Source: Martelella sp. HB161492 (GTDB lineage: Bacteria; Pseudomonadota; Alphaproteobacteria; Rhizobiales; Rhizobiaceae). Taken from it: 64,000 bases of DNA. Where the stretch lies: positions 186,001 through 250,000 of the forward strand of contig NZ_JAATVV010000007.1 of assembly GCF_013184775.1 (NCBI RefSeq). The letters run 5' to 3'. Position numbers and translations under genes: made by a program. The notes beneath the pieces were generated by a model. It saw only the letters and a program-made list of their open reading frames with translations, had not been told where the DNA came from and ran no database searches. Shown here piece by piece: positions 16,758 through 25,967 of the stretch (position 1 is the first letter of the stretch; the number at the start of each line of letters is the position of its first letter).

Positions 16758-17210
16758 CTTGGATCTGTCCATGCTTCCGGTCAGGCTCCGATCCGCCCAT
16801 TCTGGCGGTTCTCGGTTGCGGCCCGGCCGTGCGGTTTCTGGTTGCTGTCGAAAGCTCCGCGCCTCGGTTTTCACCGCGCAATTTTGCGGAGTTTCACTGG
16901 CCAGCCTTAGGCCACATTCAACCGTCAACGTCAAGGCCAAGGCCCGAAAAGCGGCCAAAACCGGGGGCTTTCGATCAATATCGGCAATGCCGGCCGGCAG
17001 AAGCGGCAGCACCCGCCAGCCCGGCTGCTTTCCGCAAGCCAAGTGTGCTTTGCATATGTACCATGCAGGTGAATTTGGTCAGGTGACTTGACACATCTGC
17101 CAAGGCGCGCGATAGCAGGCAAGGTAAATCGAACCCGACGGTTCGAAATGAATTTCACCACATCGTTTTTGATCCGCTCAGGCGGCTGCACTCCGGAAAG
17201 ACCTCTCATC

Positions 17211-18341
17211 ATGGACAATCCTGCCGGCAATGACGAAAACATGAAGACGGAAGCCAAACCCGCGGCTGCGAAGGGCGGCGGTGCGCGAAAAGTCGTCTTT
17301 GCAGTCATCGGCCTTGCCATTCTCGGCGGTGCTGTATGGTTTGGCTGGAACTGGTGGACCAACGGGCGCTTCATCGTCTCCACCGATGATGCCTTTATCG
17401 AGGGCGATATCGCCGTCATGGCGCCGAAGGTTTCCGGCTATGTGGTCGAAGTCCCCGTCAGCAACAACCAGCAGGTCAAGAAGGGCGATCTTCTGGTGAA
17501 GATCGACGATGGCGACTACAAGAATGCGCTGTCCCAGGCGGAGGCGCAGCTCAATGCGCAGCAGGTCTCCATGCAGGCGACCCAGGCGCAGATTGAAGGC
17601 GCGAAAGCCTCGCTGCAGCAGGCAGAAGCCAATCGCAACGCGCTCGACCCGCAGATCGACAATGCCAAGACCGCGCTGACCCGCGCGACGACGCTGAAGG
17701 AAAAGGGTGCAGCCACCGTCGCCGCTTTCGATGATGCGCGCTCCGCCCTTGATCAGCTGAAAGCCAAGGTGGACGCCGCCAATGCCGCCGTGGCCGTGGC
17801 CAAGGCCAGCATCAACACCTATCAGGCGCAGCTGGCCCAGCAGCAAGCCGCGCTGAAGGAATTGCAGCTAAGTGTCGACCTGGCCAAGCGCAATCTCGGT
17901 TTCACCGAAATCCGCGCGCCCTTTGATGGCGTTTTCGGCAACAAGAGCGTTCAGCTCGGCGATCTTGTCTCCACCGGTTCGCGCCTCGGCTCACTGGTAC
18001 CGACCCACCAGCTCTATATCGTTGCCAATTTCAAGGAAACCGAGATCGACAAGCTCGGCATCGGCGCCAAGGTGAAGGTCCGGGTTGACGCCTTCGAAGC
18101 CCATGATTTCACGGGAACGGTGGTAAGCCTGTCGCCGGCAACCGGTTCCGTATTCGCGCTTCTGCCGCCGCAGAATGCCACGGGCAACTTCACCAAGGTG
18201 GTTCAGCGTATTCCGGTCCGCATTTCCATTCCTGATGATGTGCTCGATCGCGACTTCCTGAAGGCCGGCCTTTCGGTGATCGTCGAGGCCGACAGCCGCA
18301 CCGCGCCGCATGGCACGCTTGGAGAAACGGCCGGACGCTGA
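17211..18341 (+). CDS. HlyD/EmrA-family membrane fusion protein of a multidrug efflux system
   Basis: 376 residues from ATG 17211, preceded by GGAAAG about 11 bases away. One N-terminal membrane anchor (about residues 27-47) is followed by the biotinyl-lipoyl-like strand STDDAFIEGDIAVMAPKVSGYV, a long coiled coil rich in Ala/Gln (about residues 100-230), and the returning half LGFTEIRAPFDGVFGNKSVQLGDLVSTGS. This is the usual periplasmic adaptor that links the inner-membrane DHA2 pump encoded next to an outer-membrane channel. No TolC-type gene is in the window. Confidence 0.92.
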   Translation: MDNPAGNDENMKTEAKPAAAKGGGARKVVFAVIGLAILGGAVWFGWNWWTNGRFIVSTDDAFIEGDIAVMAPKVSGYVVEVPVSNNQQVKKGDLLVKIDDGDYKNALSQAEAQLNAQQVSMQATQAQIEGAKASLQQAEANRNALDPQIDNAKTALTRATTLKEKGAATVAAFDDARSALDQLKAKVDAANAAVAVAKASINTYQAQLAQQQAALKELQLSVDLAKRNLGFTEIRAPFDGVFGNKSVQLGDLVSTGSRLGSLVPTHQLYIVANFKETEIDKLGIGAKVKVRVDAFEAHDFTGTVVSLSPATGSVFALLPPQNATGNFTKVVQRIPVRISIPDDVLDRDFLKAGLSVIVEADSRTAPHGTLGETAGR

Positions 18342-18412
18342 TCACCCGGCCGTAAAATTCGACAAACCAGCCCCCTAACCGCAGGCCACCAGCTGAACTG
18401 GAAGAGCAGATC

Positions 18413-19993
18413 ATGGCAGATACAGCGACGATGGATGGCAGCGCTTCGCCGGCTGACGAGCCGAAGGTCACCGCACGCAGCGTTGTGGCCTTTATCGTCA
18501 TGGCCTTCGGCATGTTCATGGCGATCCTCGATATCCAGATCGTCGCTTCCGCACTCACCGATATCCAGGCCGGCATTTCGGCCAGTGCCGATCAGATCGC
18601 CTGGGTACAGACATCCTATCTGATCGCCGAAGTGATCATGATCCCGCTATCCGGCGTGCTTGGCCGGATCTTTTCGACACGGATCATCTTTTCTGTCTCC
18701 GCCGCCGCCTTCACCGTCTGCTCGGCGCTATGCGCCACCGCCACCAATATCGACCAGATGATCATCTACCGTGCGCTGCAGGGCTTCATGTCCGGCGGCA
18801 TGGTACCGGCGGTCTTCTCGGTTGCCTTCACCGCCTTTCCCGAACGCCAGCGCGCCGCAGTCATTCCGATCGTCGGCCTTGTGGCAACGCTGGCGCCGAC
18901 CATCGGACCGACCGTTGGCGGCTATCTTGTCGACGCCATGTCCTGGCACTGGCTGTTTCTCATCAATGTCGTGCCCGGCATTCTCGTCACCATCTTTTCC
19001 TGGATGCTGATCGATTTCGACAAGCCGGAATTCTCGCTGATGAAGCGCTTCGACTGGTGGGGCATGATCGCCATGGCGGTCTTTCTCGGCTCGCTCGAAT
19101 ATTTCCTCGAGGAAGGCAACACCAAGAACTGGTTCCAGAGCGAGGAAATCATCTACGCCTTTCTCGCCATGTCGATCGGCGGCGTGCTCTTCTTCATCCG
19201 CGCCTTCACCTCGAAATTTCCGGTGGTTGACCTCAAGGCCTTCGGCAACATGAATTTTGCCATCGGCTCGATCTTCTCATTCTCGATCGGCATCGGTCTT
19301 TACGGCCTCGTCTATCTCTTCCCGCTCTATATGGCCCGCATTCGCGGCTATGACGCGCTGATGATCGGCGAGACCATGTTCGTCTCCGGTATCTCGATGA
19401 TGCTGACAGCCCCCTTTGTCGGGATATTGACGCAGAAATTCGACGTCCGCGCCATCATGGCGGTCGGGCTCGGCATGTTTGCCTTTTCCACCTGGCAGAT
19501 GATGCATATCACCGCCGACTGGGACTATTACGAATTGTTCTGGCCGCAGGTTTGGCGTGGCATGGCACTGATGCTGTGCATGGTACCGGTGTCCAATATC
19601 GCCCTTGGCACGCTGCAGCCGTCAGAGGTGAAAAATGCCTCCGGCCTGTTCAATCTGACGCGTAATCTCGGTGGCGCCGTCGGCCTGGCGCTGATCAATA
19701 CCATGCTGACCAGCCGCGATGATTTCCACTATGACCGTCTCGCCGAGAGCGTGAATGCGGCCCTGCCGGCCACCAAGGAATGGCTGGCCACGCTTCAGAA
19801 CAATTATGATGCCTATGGGCTGAACGGTGAACTGGCTGCGATCTACAAGCTCTATGAAACCGTGTCGCAGCAGGCCTGGCTTCTGGCCTTCATCGATGTG
19901 TTCACGGCGTTGACGGTGCTGTTTGCCATTCTCACGATCTGCATCATCTTCGTGCGCAAGCCGGGCGCGACGGCCGGCGGTGGCGGGCACTGA
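18413..19993 (+). CDS. DHA2-family MFS drug efflux transporter (EmrB-like)
   Basis: 526 residues with about 14 membrane segments. The family signatures LDIQIVASALTDIQAGISAS (motif D1-like) and RALQGFMSGGMVPAVFSVAF are in the N-terminal half. GGAAGAGC lies upstream of ATG 18413 at normal spacing. It forms an operon with the HlyD/EmrA-like gene 71 bases upstream; together they are expected to export hydrophobic compounds by proton antiport. Confidence 0.92.
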   Translation: MADTATMDGSASPADEPKVTARSVVAFIVMAFGMFMAILDIQIVASALTDIQAGISASADQIAWVQTSYLIAEVIMIPLSGVLGRIFSTRIIFSVSAAAFTVCSALCATATNIDQMIIYRALQGFMSGGMVPAVFSVAFTAFPERQRAAVIPIVGLVATLAPTIGPTVGGYLVDAMSWHWLFLINVVPGILVTIFSWMLIDFDKPEFSLMKRFDWWGMIAMAVFLGSLEYFLEEGNTKNWFQSEEIIYAFLAMSIGGVLFFIRAFTSKFPVVDLKAFGNMNFAIGSIFSFSIGIGLYGLVYLFPLYMARIRGYDALMIGETMFVSGISMMLTAPFVGILTQKFDVRAIMAVGLGMFAFSTWQMMHITADWDYYELFWPQVWRGMALMLCMVPVSNIALGTLQPSEVKNASGLFNLTRNLGGAVGLALINTMLTSRDDFHYDRLAESVNAALPATKEWLATLQNNYDAYGLNGELAAIYKLYETVSQQAWLLAFIDVFTALTVLFAILTICIIFVRKPGATAGGGGH

Positions 19994-20015
19994 CCGGCCT
20001 TGGCAGGGCGGCCGC

Positions 20016-20708
20016 TCAGCGGGCGGGCCGCGTGGCGTAGCAGGTCATGAACATGTGAACGGCCCGCGTTGCCATGGCATTGATCTCACAGGCCGGCGGT
20101 TCTTCCTCCAGAAGTCCGAACAGCCGCATCTTCCACATGTGGCCGCTGCAGAGTTCAAGAAACTGCTTGGCGGCAATATCGATATCCTCGATCTCAAGAT
20201 CGCCGGCATCGATGCGGGTGCGGATATAGGCTGAGAGCGAGACAATCAGATTTTCCGGCGTATCGCCGAAAAAGGCGCGCACCAGATGCGGAAAGCGATC
20301 GGCAACGCCAATCGCTATGCGCATCGCCCGGATCGTATCCTCTCGCGTCAGCCCCTCGGCCAGCGACACGGCAAAGCGATGCAGGATGGTCTGCGTATCG
20401 CCCTCTGTCTCGAGCGCGGTCCGAAGATCGGCGAAAATCTGCTGTTTCCGCTCCAGGATCATGGTGCGGAACAGGATTTCCTTGTTCTCGAAATAGACAT
20501 AGATCGTGCCCTTGGAGACGCCCGCCTCCCGGGTGATGTCATTCATGCTGGCAGCGTCGAAGCCAACACGGAGAAAGACCCGCTGCGCCCCTTTCAAGAT
20601 CTGCGCGCGCTTGACCGGATCTTCGCCGGCCGCATGACGCCTGGAACGCCTGAGCGCACAAAAGCCCTCGGACCCCAATCCGTGAACGCCATGTTTCTTG
20701 AAAGGCAA
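20016..20708 (-). CDS. TetR-family transcriptional regulator
   Basis: 230 residues with an unusually basic N-terminal stretch of about 30 residues before the HTH (AASMNDITREAGVSKGTIYVYFENKEILF, about residues 52-80). The C-terminal ligand domain contains a QFLELCSGHMWKM segment of the kind seen in the AefR/TetR C-terminal family. It is convergent with the EmrAB-like operon, with 22 bases between stops, and is the likely repressor of that pump, although the target cannot be shown from this sequence. Confidence 0.88.
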   Translation of the reverse strand: MPFKKHGVHGLGSEGFCALRRSRRHAAGEDPVKRAQILKGAQRVFLRVGFDAASMNDITREAGVSKGTIYVYFENKEILFRTMILERKQQIFADLRTALETEGDTQTILHRFAVSLAEGLTREDTIRAMRIAIGVADRFPHLVRAFFGDTPENLIVSLSAYIRTRIDAGDLEIEDIDIAAKQFLELCSGHMWKMRLFGLLEEEPPACEINAMATRAVHMFMTCYATRPAR

Positions 20709-20801
20709 GCGCCGCGCTCCTTATCTCCGTACCTGTAATGATATCAGACATACTGAGCGCGGCGATGCAATTCAACTATAATCAAACCAGCGGGTTCGAT
20801 C

Positions 20802-21797
20802 TCATGCCTTGATCGCGTTCATGATCTCGTCGGGCGTATATTCATAGCTGGTCGAGCAGAACTCGCAGGTGACCGTAACCTTGCCATCCGTCGTGCTTTC
20901 GGTGATCTCCTCGGCCGAAAAGCCTTTCAGGACATCAAGAATGCGCCCGCGCGAGCAGCTGCAGCGATCATAAACGGCCTGTGCCGGATAAACCGTGACG
21001 CCGCGTTCGTGAAACAGCCGGTAGAGCAGCCGCTCGGCACCAACGGCCGGGTCGGTCAGCTCATCGACATCAATGGTCTCGACAAGCGTGCTGGCTTCCG
21101 TCCAGGCATCGTCCGGATCATGCGAGAACTGTCCGTCATCGCCATCGCCGCCATGCAGATCGGGCTGACGCATCCGCTCCGGCTCTTCCGGCAGAAACTG
21201 GGCAACCAGCCCGCCGGCGCGCCAGGTCTCGCGGGTCTGATCACCGTCACGCGCGAAAAGCTTGGCGACGCCGAGCTTCACCGTGGTCGGGATCTGTTCC
21301 GACTGGCGGAAATAGCCGGTGGCAATCTCATCAAGCGAACGGCCATCCAGTTCGACGATACCCTGATAGGGCTGCATGAAATTGCCCTGATCGATGGTCA
21401 GCGCCAGAAACCCCTTGCCGAGCAGCTGTTCCGGCGCGGTTTCACCAGCAACGACAGAAGCTGCCAGCTTGTCCTCATCGAACCGGGCATAGGCGCGCAG
21501 CGCATCCGGGGTCGAAAAATCGGCCACCAGCAGATCAACCGGACCATCGCTCTTGGTCTGGGCGGTAAATTTGCCGCTGAATTTCAACGATGTCCCGATC
21601 AGCGCCGTCAGCACCACCATCTCTGCCAGCAGCCGTGCGACCGGCTCCGGATAGTCGTGGCGGGACAGCATCGTGTCGAGCAGAGGCCCAAGCTGAACCG
21701 TGCGGCCGCGCACATCCAGTGCATCGACCTGAAACGGAACAACCATGTCGTCGCCGGCGAAGCCAAGTTCGCCGAGCTGGCTTTCAATATCTTGCAT
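20802..21797 (-). CDS. hslO: Redox-regulated chaperone Hsp33
   Basis: 331 residues from ATG 21797 (MQDIESQLGEL), chosen because AAGGAG is about 9 bases upstream. Hsp33 is a cytoplasmic holdase activated by disulfide formation. The C-terminal zinc switch is complete: CSC in YDRCSCSRGRIL and CEFC in VTCEFCSTSYEYT. It is longer than E. coli Hsp33 (about 290), with an insert rich in Asp/Gly around LHGGDGDDGQFSHDPDD that is common in alphaproteobacteria. It lies downstream of argF on the same strand with a 194-base gap. Confidence 0.95.
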   Translation of the reverse strand: MQDIESQLGELGFAGDDMVVPFQVDALDVRGRTVQLGPLLDTMLSRHDYPEPVARLLAEMVVLTALIGTSLKFSGKFTAQTKSDGPVDLLVADFSTPDALRAYARFDEDKLAASVVAGETAPEQLLGKGFLALTIDQGNFMQPYQGIVELDGRSLDEIATGYFRQSEQIPTTVKLGVAKLFARDGDQTRETWRAGGLVAQFLPEEPERMRQPDLHGGDGDDGQFSHDPDDAWTEASTLVETIDVDELTDPAVGAERLLYRLFHERGVTVYPAQAVYDRCSCSRGRILDVLKGFSAEEITESTTDGKVTVTCEFCSTSYEYTPDEIMNAIKA

Positions 21798-21991
21798 GTG
21801 TTCACGCTCCTTGGTGGAGAAAGGCTGACACAGGATCACCATCCGTTCAACCGCAGCCTGAGGCCCGGTCAAACCGGCAGCAACCGGTCAGCCCGAAATG
21901 TCGGGGGTCTTGAATTGCCCCCTATGTAATGTGTCGGTTGCGGTTTTGAAACCACCGCTCTGCACGATGCCGTTGACAGTCCGTATCCGCC

Positions 21992-22909
21992 TCAGAAAGC
22001 GCCGAGGCACCAGGCCAGAACGGATTTCTGCGCATGGAGACGGTTCTCCGCCTCATCGAACACGACAGACTGCTTGCCGTCGATCACCTCATCCGTGACT
22101 TCCTCACCGCGATGGGCCGGCAGGCAATGCATGAACAGCGCGTCGGGCGAAGCCTTTTCCATCAGCGTCTGATTGACCTGATAAGGCTGGAATACATTAT
22201 GGCCGCGGGCCTTGTGCTCCTGGTTCATCGACACCCAGGTATCGGTGATCACGCAATCGACACCCTTCACCGCCTCGTCGGCGCTTTCGAAGATGTTGAT
22301 CTCGGCCCCTTCCGCACGCGCCCAGTCGATGAAGCGCTGTTCCGGCTCCGATCCCTTCGGCACGGCAATGTTCATCCTGTAGGAGAAGCGCGCCGCCCCT
22401 TCGACCAGCGAGTGAAGCACATTATTGCCATCGCCGGTCCAGGCCAGGGTCTTGCCGGCCACCGGGCCGCGATGTTCCTCGAAGGTCTGCAGATCGGCCA
22501 TGATCTGGCAGGGATGGGTCGCATCGGTCAGCCCGTTGATCACCGGCACGGTGGCATATTCGGCCAGTTCCAGCAGGCGGGCATGATCGGTGGTGCGGAT
22601 CATGATGGCATCGACATAGCGCGAGAGAACCTGAGCGGTGTCGCCAATGGTCTCTGCGCGGCCAAGCTGCATGTCCTTGCCCGAGAGAACCAGCGTTTCG
22701 CCGCCAAGCTGGCGCATGCCGACATCGAAGGAAACGCGGGTTCGCGTCGAGGGTTTCTCGAAGATCATCGCCAGAACCTTGCCGTCAAGCGGCTTGTCGG
22801 CGGTGCCCGCCTTCTGGCGTGCCTTGCGCGTGGCGGCATCATCGAGAATGTCGCGCAGCGTGGCTTTCGACACAGCCGAAAGGTCGAGAAAATGTCTTGG
22901 CTCAGCCAT
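21992..22909 (-). CDS. argF: Ornithine carbamoyltransferase
   Basis: 305 residues from ATG 22909 ([10 protein letters not shown]), preceded by AAGGAT/AAGGA; a GTG at 22930 overlapping the argD stop is an alternative. It makes citrulline from ornithine and carbamoyl phosphate in arginine synthesis. Carbamoyl-phosphate motif STRTR in [23 protein letters not shown], and the ornithine-binding [13 protein letters not shown] are all present. It follows argD in the same operon. Confidence 0.96.
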   Translation of the reverse strand: MAEPRHFLDLSAVSKATLRDILDDAATRKARQKAGTADKPLDGKVLAMIFEKPSTRTRVSFDVGMRQLGGETLVLSGKDMQLGRAETIGDTAQVLSRYVDAIMIRTTDHARLLELAEYATVPVINGLTDATHPCQIMADLQTFEEHRGPVAGKTLAWTGDGNNVLHSLVEGAARFSYRMNIAVPKGSEPEQRFIDWARAEGAEINIFESADEAVKGVDCVITDTWVSMNQEHKARGHNVFQPYQVNQTLMEKASPDALFMHCLPAHRGEEVTDEVIDGKQSVVFDEAENRLHAQKSVLAWCLGAF

Positions 22910-22926
22910 GGATTCCTTATCCTTGT

Positions 22927-24132
22927 TCACTCTGCGTGCTGGGGCGAAGCATGCGCGGCATGCACGGTCCCGGCCGCCTTTTCCAGGCGCGCCAGCCCCT
23001 CGCGCACGTCCTCTGCTGTTACAGTCAGAGGCGGCAGAAGACGCACCACATTATCGCCGGCGGGAACCGACAGGAGACGTTGATCGCGCATGGCGGCGTT
23101 CAGTTCGCCAGCAGGCACCCTGGCCCTGACACCAAGCATCAGACCTTCGCCGCGAATTTCATCGATCACATCCGGGTAGCGATCCTTGATCGCCGCCAGA
23201 CCCTGCTGGAACAACAGTCCCATCTCGCGCACATGCGCGAGGAAGCCATCGGCCAGCACGACATCCAGAACCGCATTGCCGACAGCCATGGCCAGCGGAT
23301 TGCCGCCAAAGGTCGTGCCGTGAACACCCGGCACCATGCCGGAAGCCGCATTTTCGGTTGCAAGACAGGCAGCCAGCGGAAACCCGCCGCCAATGCCCTT
23401 GGCGATCGCCATGACATCGGGCGTCACGCCCGTCTGCTCATAGGCAAACAGCGTGCCGGTACGGCCGATGCCGCACTGAACCTCATCGAACATCAACAAA
23501 ATATCATGCGCGTCGGCAAGATCACGCAGGCTCTTCAGGAATGCCTTGTCGATCGGCTTGATGCCGCCCTCACCCTGGACCGGCTCGATCAGGAACGCGG
23601 CGGTCTCTTCGGTGACTGCTGCCTTCAGGGCTTCCATGTCACCGACCTTGATCTGCTTGAAGCCCGGTGCCTTCGGCCCGAAGCCTTCCATATATTTGGC
23701 CTGACCGCCAGCGGCGATCGTTGCCAGCGTCCGGCCGTGGAAGGCACCCTCAAAGGTGACGATGTCGATCTTTTCCGGGTGCCCCTTGGCATAGTGATAG
23801 CGGCGCGCCGTCTTGATCGCGCATTCAATCGCCTCGGCGCCGGAATTGGCAAAGAAAACCCGATCGGCAAAGGTCGCCCGGGTCAGCCGTCCAGCCAGCG
23901 TCTCCTGTCCGGAAACGGTGTAGAGGTTCGACAGGTGCCAGAGCTTTTCAGCCTGGCTCTTCAATGCCTCAACCAGGTGCGGATGTGCATGGCCCAGCGA
24001 ATTGACAGCAATGCCGGCTGCAAAATCGAGATATCGCTCGCCCGTGTCGGTGATAAGCCAGACACCCTCGCCGCGCTCGAAATTGAGCGGAATGCGAGCA
24101 AAAGTATTATAGAGAGGCGAAGCCTTCGACAT
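22927..24132 (-). CDS. argD: Acetylornithine aminotransferase
   Basis: 401 residues. This class III PLP aminotransferase catalyses the fourth step of arginine synthesis and often also acts on succinyldiaminopimelate. The PLP lysine is in [15 protein letters not shown], preceded by [15 protein letters not shown], and [14 protein letters not shown] follows. It is the first gene of argD-argF and is read from a good minus-strand promoter at 24222-24250, with a hairpin at the very start of the transcript. Confidence 0.95.
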   Translation of the reverse strand: MSKASPLYNTFARIPLNFERGEGVWLITDTGERYLDFAAGIAVNSLGHAHPHLVEALKSQAEKLWHLSNLYTVSGQETLAGRLTRATFADRVFFANSGAEAIECAIKTARRYHYAKGHPEKIDIVTFEGAFHGRTLATIAAGGQAKYMEGFGPKAPGFKQIKVGDMEALKAAVTEETAAFLIEPVQGEGGIKPIDKAFLKSLRDLADAHDILLMFDEVQCGIGRTGTLFAYEQTGVTPDVMAIAKGIGGGFPLAACLATENAASGMVPGVHGTTFGGNPLAMAVGNAVLDVVLADGFLAHVREMGLLFQQGLAAIKDRYPDVIDEIRGEGLMLGVRARVPAGELNAAMRDQRLLSVPAGDNVVRLLPPLTVTAEDVREGLARLEKAAGTVHAAHASPQHAE

Positions 24133-24198
24133 TATTGCGAACTCCCGGCGAGGACAGGAGCGGAGTGACAGATTGCGCCCGCTCCAAAAAGTAAAAAT

Positions 24199-24216
24199 GC
24201 CGCCTTTGCGGGCGGC
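24199..24216 (-). promoter_or_regulatory. 5'-terminal stem-loop with U-rich tail in the argD leader
   Basis: On the minus strand GCCGCC and GGCGGC form a 6-bp stem around CGCAAA, followed by ATTTTTACTTTTT. It begins within a few bases of the predicted transcription start of argD-argF. It resembles a short intrinsic terminator or a transcript-protecting 5' hairpin; a start-proximal terminator would be an unusual attenuator. Confidence 0.6.
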
Positions 24217-24221
24217 GTCTC

Positions 24222-24250
24222 TATATTGGCTTTTTCGCCCGTCATGTCAA
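24222..24250 (-). promoter_or_regulatory. Sigma-70 promoter of argD-argF
   Basis: On the minus strand TTGACA (24250-24245) and AATATA (24227-24222) are separated by 17 bases. The predicted start is near 24215, about 80-85 bases upstream of the argD ATG. Confidence 0.7.
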
Positions 24251-24278
24251 CAAAACGCGACCATAACGGATGAATGCT

Positions 24279-24347
24279 GAATCTTTTGCATTTACGCCCT
24301 TGACCAAGCAAGTTGGGGAAAACTGCAAAAACGAATCATCGTGATTC
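24279..24347. promoter_or_regulatory. Cluster of three GANTC (CcrM-type methylation) sites upstream of gcrA
   Basis: GAATC at 24279-24283 and 24333-24337 and GATTC at 24343-24347. The last two form the palindrome CGAATCA-TCG-TGATTCG (24332-24348), which ends 9 bases before the proposed gcrA -35. GcrA proteins act with CcrM-methylated GANTC in alphaproteobacteria, so this may be a methylation-sensitive control region. Confidence 0.5.
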
Positions 24348-24356
24348 GGCCCAACC

Positions 24357-24385
24357 TTGCCACGCTTGCGCCACGAGCCTACTTT
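24357..24385 (+). promoter_or_regulatory. Putative promoter of gcrA
   Basis: TTGCCA (24357-24362) and TACTTT (24380-24385) are separated by 17 bases, giving a leader of about 115 bases. Weak match; chosen mainly for position next to the GANTC palindrome. Confidence 0.35.
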
Positions 24386-24508
24386 AAAGCCCACAACGAC
24401 TGCAAGCGGCGGATCTTTTTACCCGAGTAGCCCCCAGTTTCCTGTTTCACGGACTTCTTCCGCGGAGCACGCTGTGGGATTCCGCCCGCAAATCGCGGAG
24501 AGGACTAT

Positions 24509-25087
24509 ATGAGCTGGACAGACGAGCGTGTTGAAAAACTCAAACAACTCTGGTCCGAAGGGCTGAGTGCCAGCCAGATCGCAGCCCAGCTGGGCGGCGT
24601 CAGCCGTAATGCCGTGATCGGCAAGGTACATCGCCTGAGCCTTCCGGGCCGCGCCAAGAGCGGTGCCCCGGCGCCGGCACAGCCGACGCGCGCCAGCAAG
24701 GCCAATACAACGCCGCCGCGCGCGCCCAATTTTGCCAGCCGCGCATCAACCCGTTCCGGTACGACCACTTCGGCACAGGCAAGCGCCAGCATTGCGGCCC
24801 AGCAGGCACCGCGCACGGCAGGCGCGACCGCGCTGAAGCAGGAGGTTGAGCTGGAAACGGTCGCCGAGATCCAGACGCAGGTCGACCGCAAGAATGTTGT
24901 CGTGCCGATCATGCGCCGCATCGCGCTGACCGAACTGACGGAACGCACCTGCAAATGGCCGGTCGGCGATCCGACCCAGGACGACTTCTATTTCTGCGGC
25001 TGCGAGGCACCTGAAAACTCGCCTTATTGCAGCTACCATGCCAAGCTGGCCTATCAGCCCGTCAGCGACCGGCGCAAGCCACGCTGA
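24509..25087 (+). CDS. gcrA: GcrA cell-cycle regulator
   Basis: 192 residues. The N-terminal HTH-like domain starts MSWTDERVEKLKQLWSEG and continues SASQIAAQLGGVSRNAVIGK (residues 20-39). A low-complexity Ala/Pro/Ser linker (about 55-110) leads to a C-terminal domain with Cys residues in TCKWPVGDP, CGCEAPE and PYCSYH. GcrA binds sigma-70 RNA polymerase holoenzyme and activates promoters with methylated GANTC sites, coordinating cell-cycle genes with CcrM and CtrA. A strong GGAGAGGA precedes ATG 24509. A clean terminator follows, so the gene is monocistronic. Confidence 0.95.
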   Translation: MSWTDERVEKLKQLWSEGLSASQIAAQLGGVSRNAVIGKVHRLSLPGRAKSGAPAPAQPTRASKANTTPPRAPNFASRASTRSGTTTSAQASASIAAQQAPRTAGATALKQEVELETVAEIQTQVDRKNVVVPIMRRIALTELTERTCKWPVGDPTQDDFYFCGCEAPENSPYCSYHAKLAYQPVSDRRKPR

Positions 25088-25142
25088 TCGAGCCGTCGCA
25101 TCGGCGCTGATGGACGACCCCCTGTCAGGCAGGCCCTGTACG

Positions 25143-25178
25143 AAAAGCCCTCACGGTTCGCCATGAGGGCTTTTTCTT
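25143..25178 (+). terminator. Rho-independent terminator of gcrA
   Basis: AAAAGCCCTCA pairs with TGAGGGCTTTT around a 10-base loop, followed by TCTTT, 56 bases after the gcrA stop. Confidence 0.9.
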
Positions 25179-25227
25179 TGCCGGTTTCTGCCCGGCCCGC
25201 AAACAGATGTCCTGCGGACAGCGATCG

Positions 25228-25818
25228 TCAGGCGGCGCGACGCAGCTTGACAGCCCGGATCCTGGCACCGGTCGGCACGATGACACCGGCGGCCCCCGTC
25301 AACCAGTCGCACTTCAGCTCGAGGCCGAGAAACCGGCGACGCTCAAACGGTCCAGGCATGACAAGATGCTGTGCCTTGGCTGCGGAGAAACCGAAGCGCT
25401 CGTAATATTCCGGATCGCCCACCAGCAGGATGGCGCCATGACCACGCTTCTCCGCCGCCTTGATGGCCGCGCGCATCAGTGCCGCGCCGATCCCCTTGCC
25501 TTCGGCCCGCGGATCGACCGCCAGCGGCCCCAGGAGCAGGGCCGGAACGCCGTTTCCCCCGGCCGAGACGCCGGCATCGATATGCCAGAGCCGAACGGTT
25601 CCGACGACAAGGCCGTTCTCGTCACGGGCAACAAGGGCAAGGCCTTCGGCCGGCAGGCGGCCGCGACGGATCTTTTCCGAAGACTTCTTCCTGCGATTTT
25701 CCCCCATGGCGCGGTCGAGCAGGTTCTCGCGAACCGCGACATCACGCGGGCTTTCCGTTTCGATAACAAAGGACGGTGCGGCAAACAGCGCGCGGATTTC
25801 ACCAATGACGTCGGTCAT
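25228..25818 (-). CDS. GNAT-family N-acetyltransferase
   Basis: 196 residues from ATG 25818 (MTDVIGEIRAL), with GGGGGA upstream. The acetyl-CoA-binding region is LGPLAVDPRAEGKGIGAALM (about residues 100-120; Q/RxxGxG/A in EGKGIG), and HGAILLVGDPEYYERFGF is typical of the YhbS-like predicted N-acetyltransferases. The substrate is unknown. It is monocistronic between the gcrA terminator and the decarboxylase gene, separated from the latter by about 150 bases. Confidence 0.88.
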   Translation of the reverse strand: MTDVIGEIRALFAAPSFVIETESPRDVAVRENLLDRAMGENRRKKSSEKIRRGRLPAEGLALVARDENGLVVGTVRLWHIDAGVSAGGNGVPALLLGPLAVDPRAEGKGIGAALMRAAIKAAEKRGHGAILLVGDPEYYERFGFSAAKAQHLVMPGPFERRRFLGLELKCDWLTGAAGVIVPTGARIRAVKLRRAA

Positions 25819-25967
25819 GTCGTTGTCCCCCAATAGGCATGCGAAGGACTGAAATGAGCGCAGCAGGCCGTGACCGCTGCGTGGCGAAACGAGCGCGGCC
25901 GCAATAGCCGCGCATCATGACGAATTGTGCTGGAAAGACCGGGCCCGCTTGCCGCGGACCAGCCATA

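Noticed and set aside
15279-16910. 543-codon plus-strand frame opposite gltX
   Set aside because: Antisense shadow of gltX; the minus strand carries full synthetase motifs.
21900-21935. Plus-strand TTGAATTGCCCCCTATG-like string as a heat-shock (RpoH) promoter near hslO
   Set aside because: It points away from hslO and the spacing between the elements is too short for a sigma-32 promoter.
24133-24508. DnaA box or CtrA (TTAA-N7-TTAA) site upstream of gcrA
   Set aside because: Looked for both; no convincing match was found.
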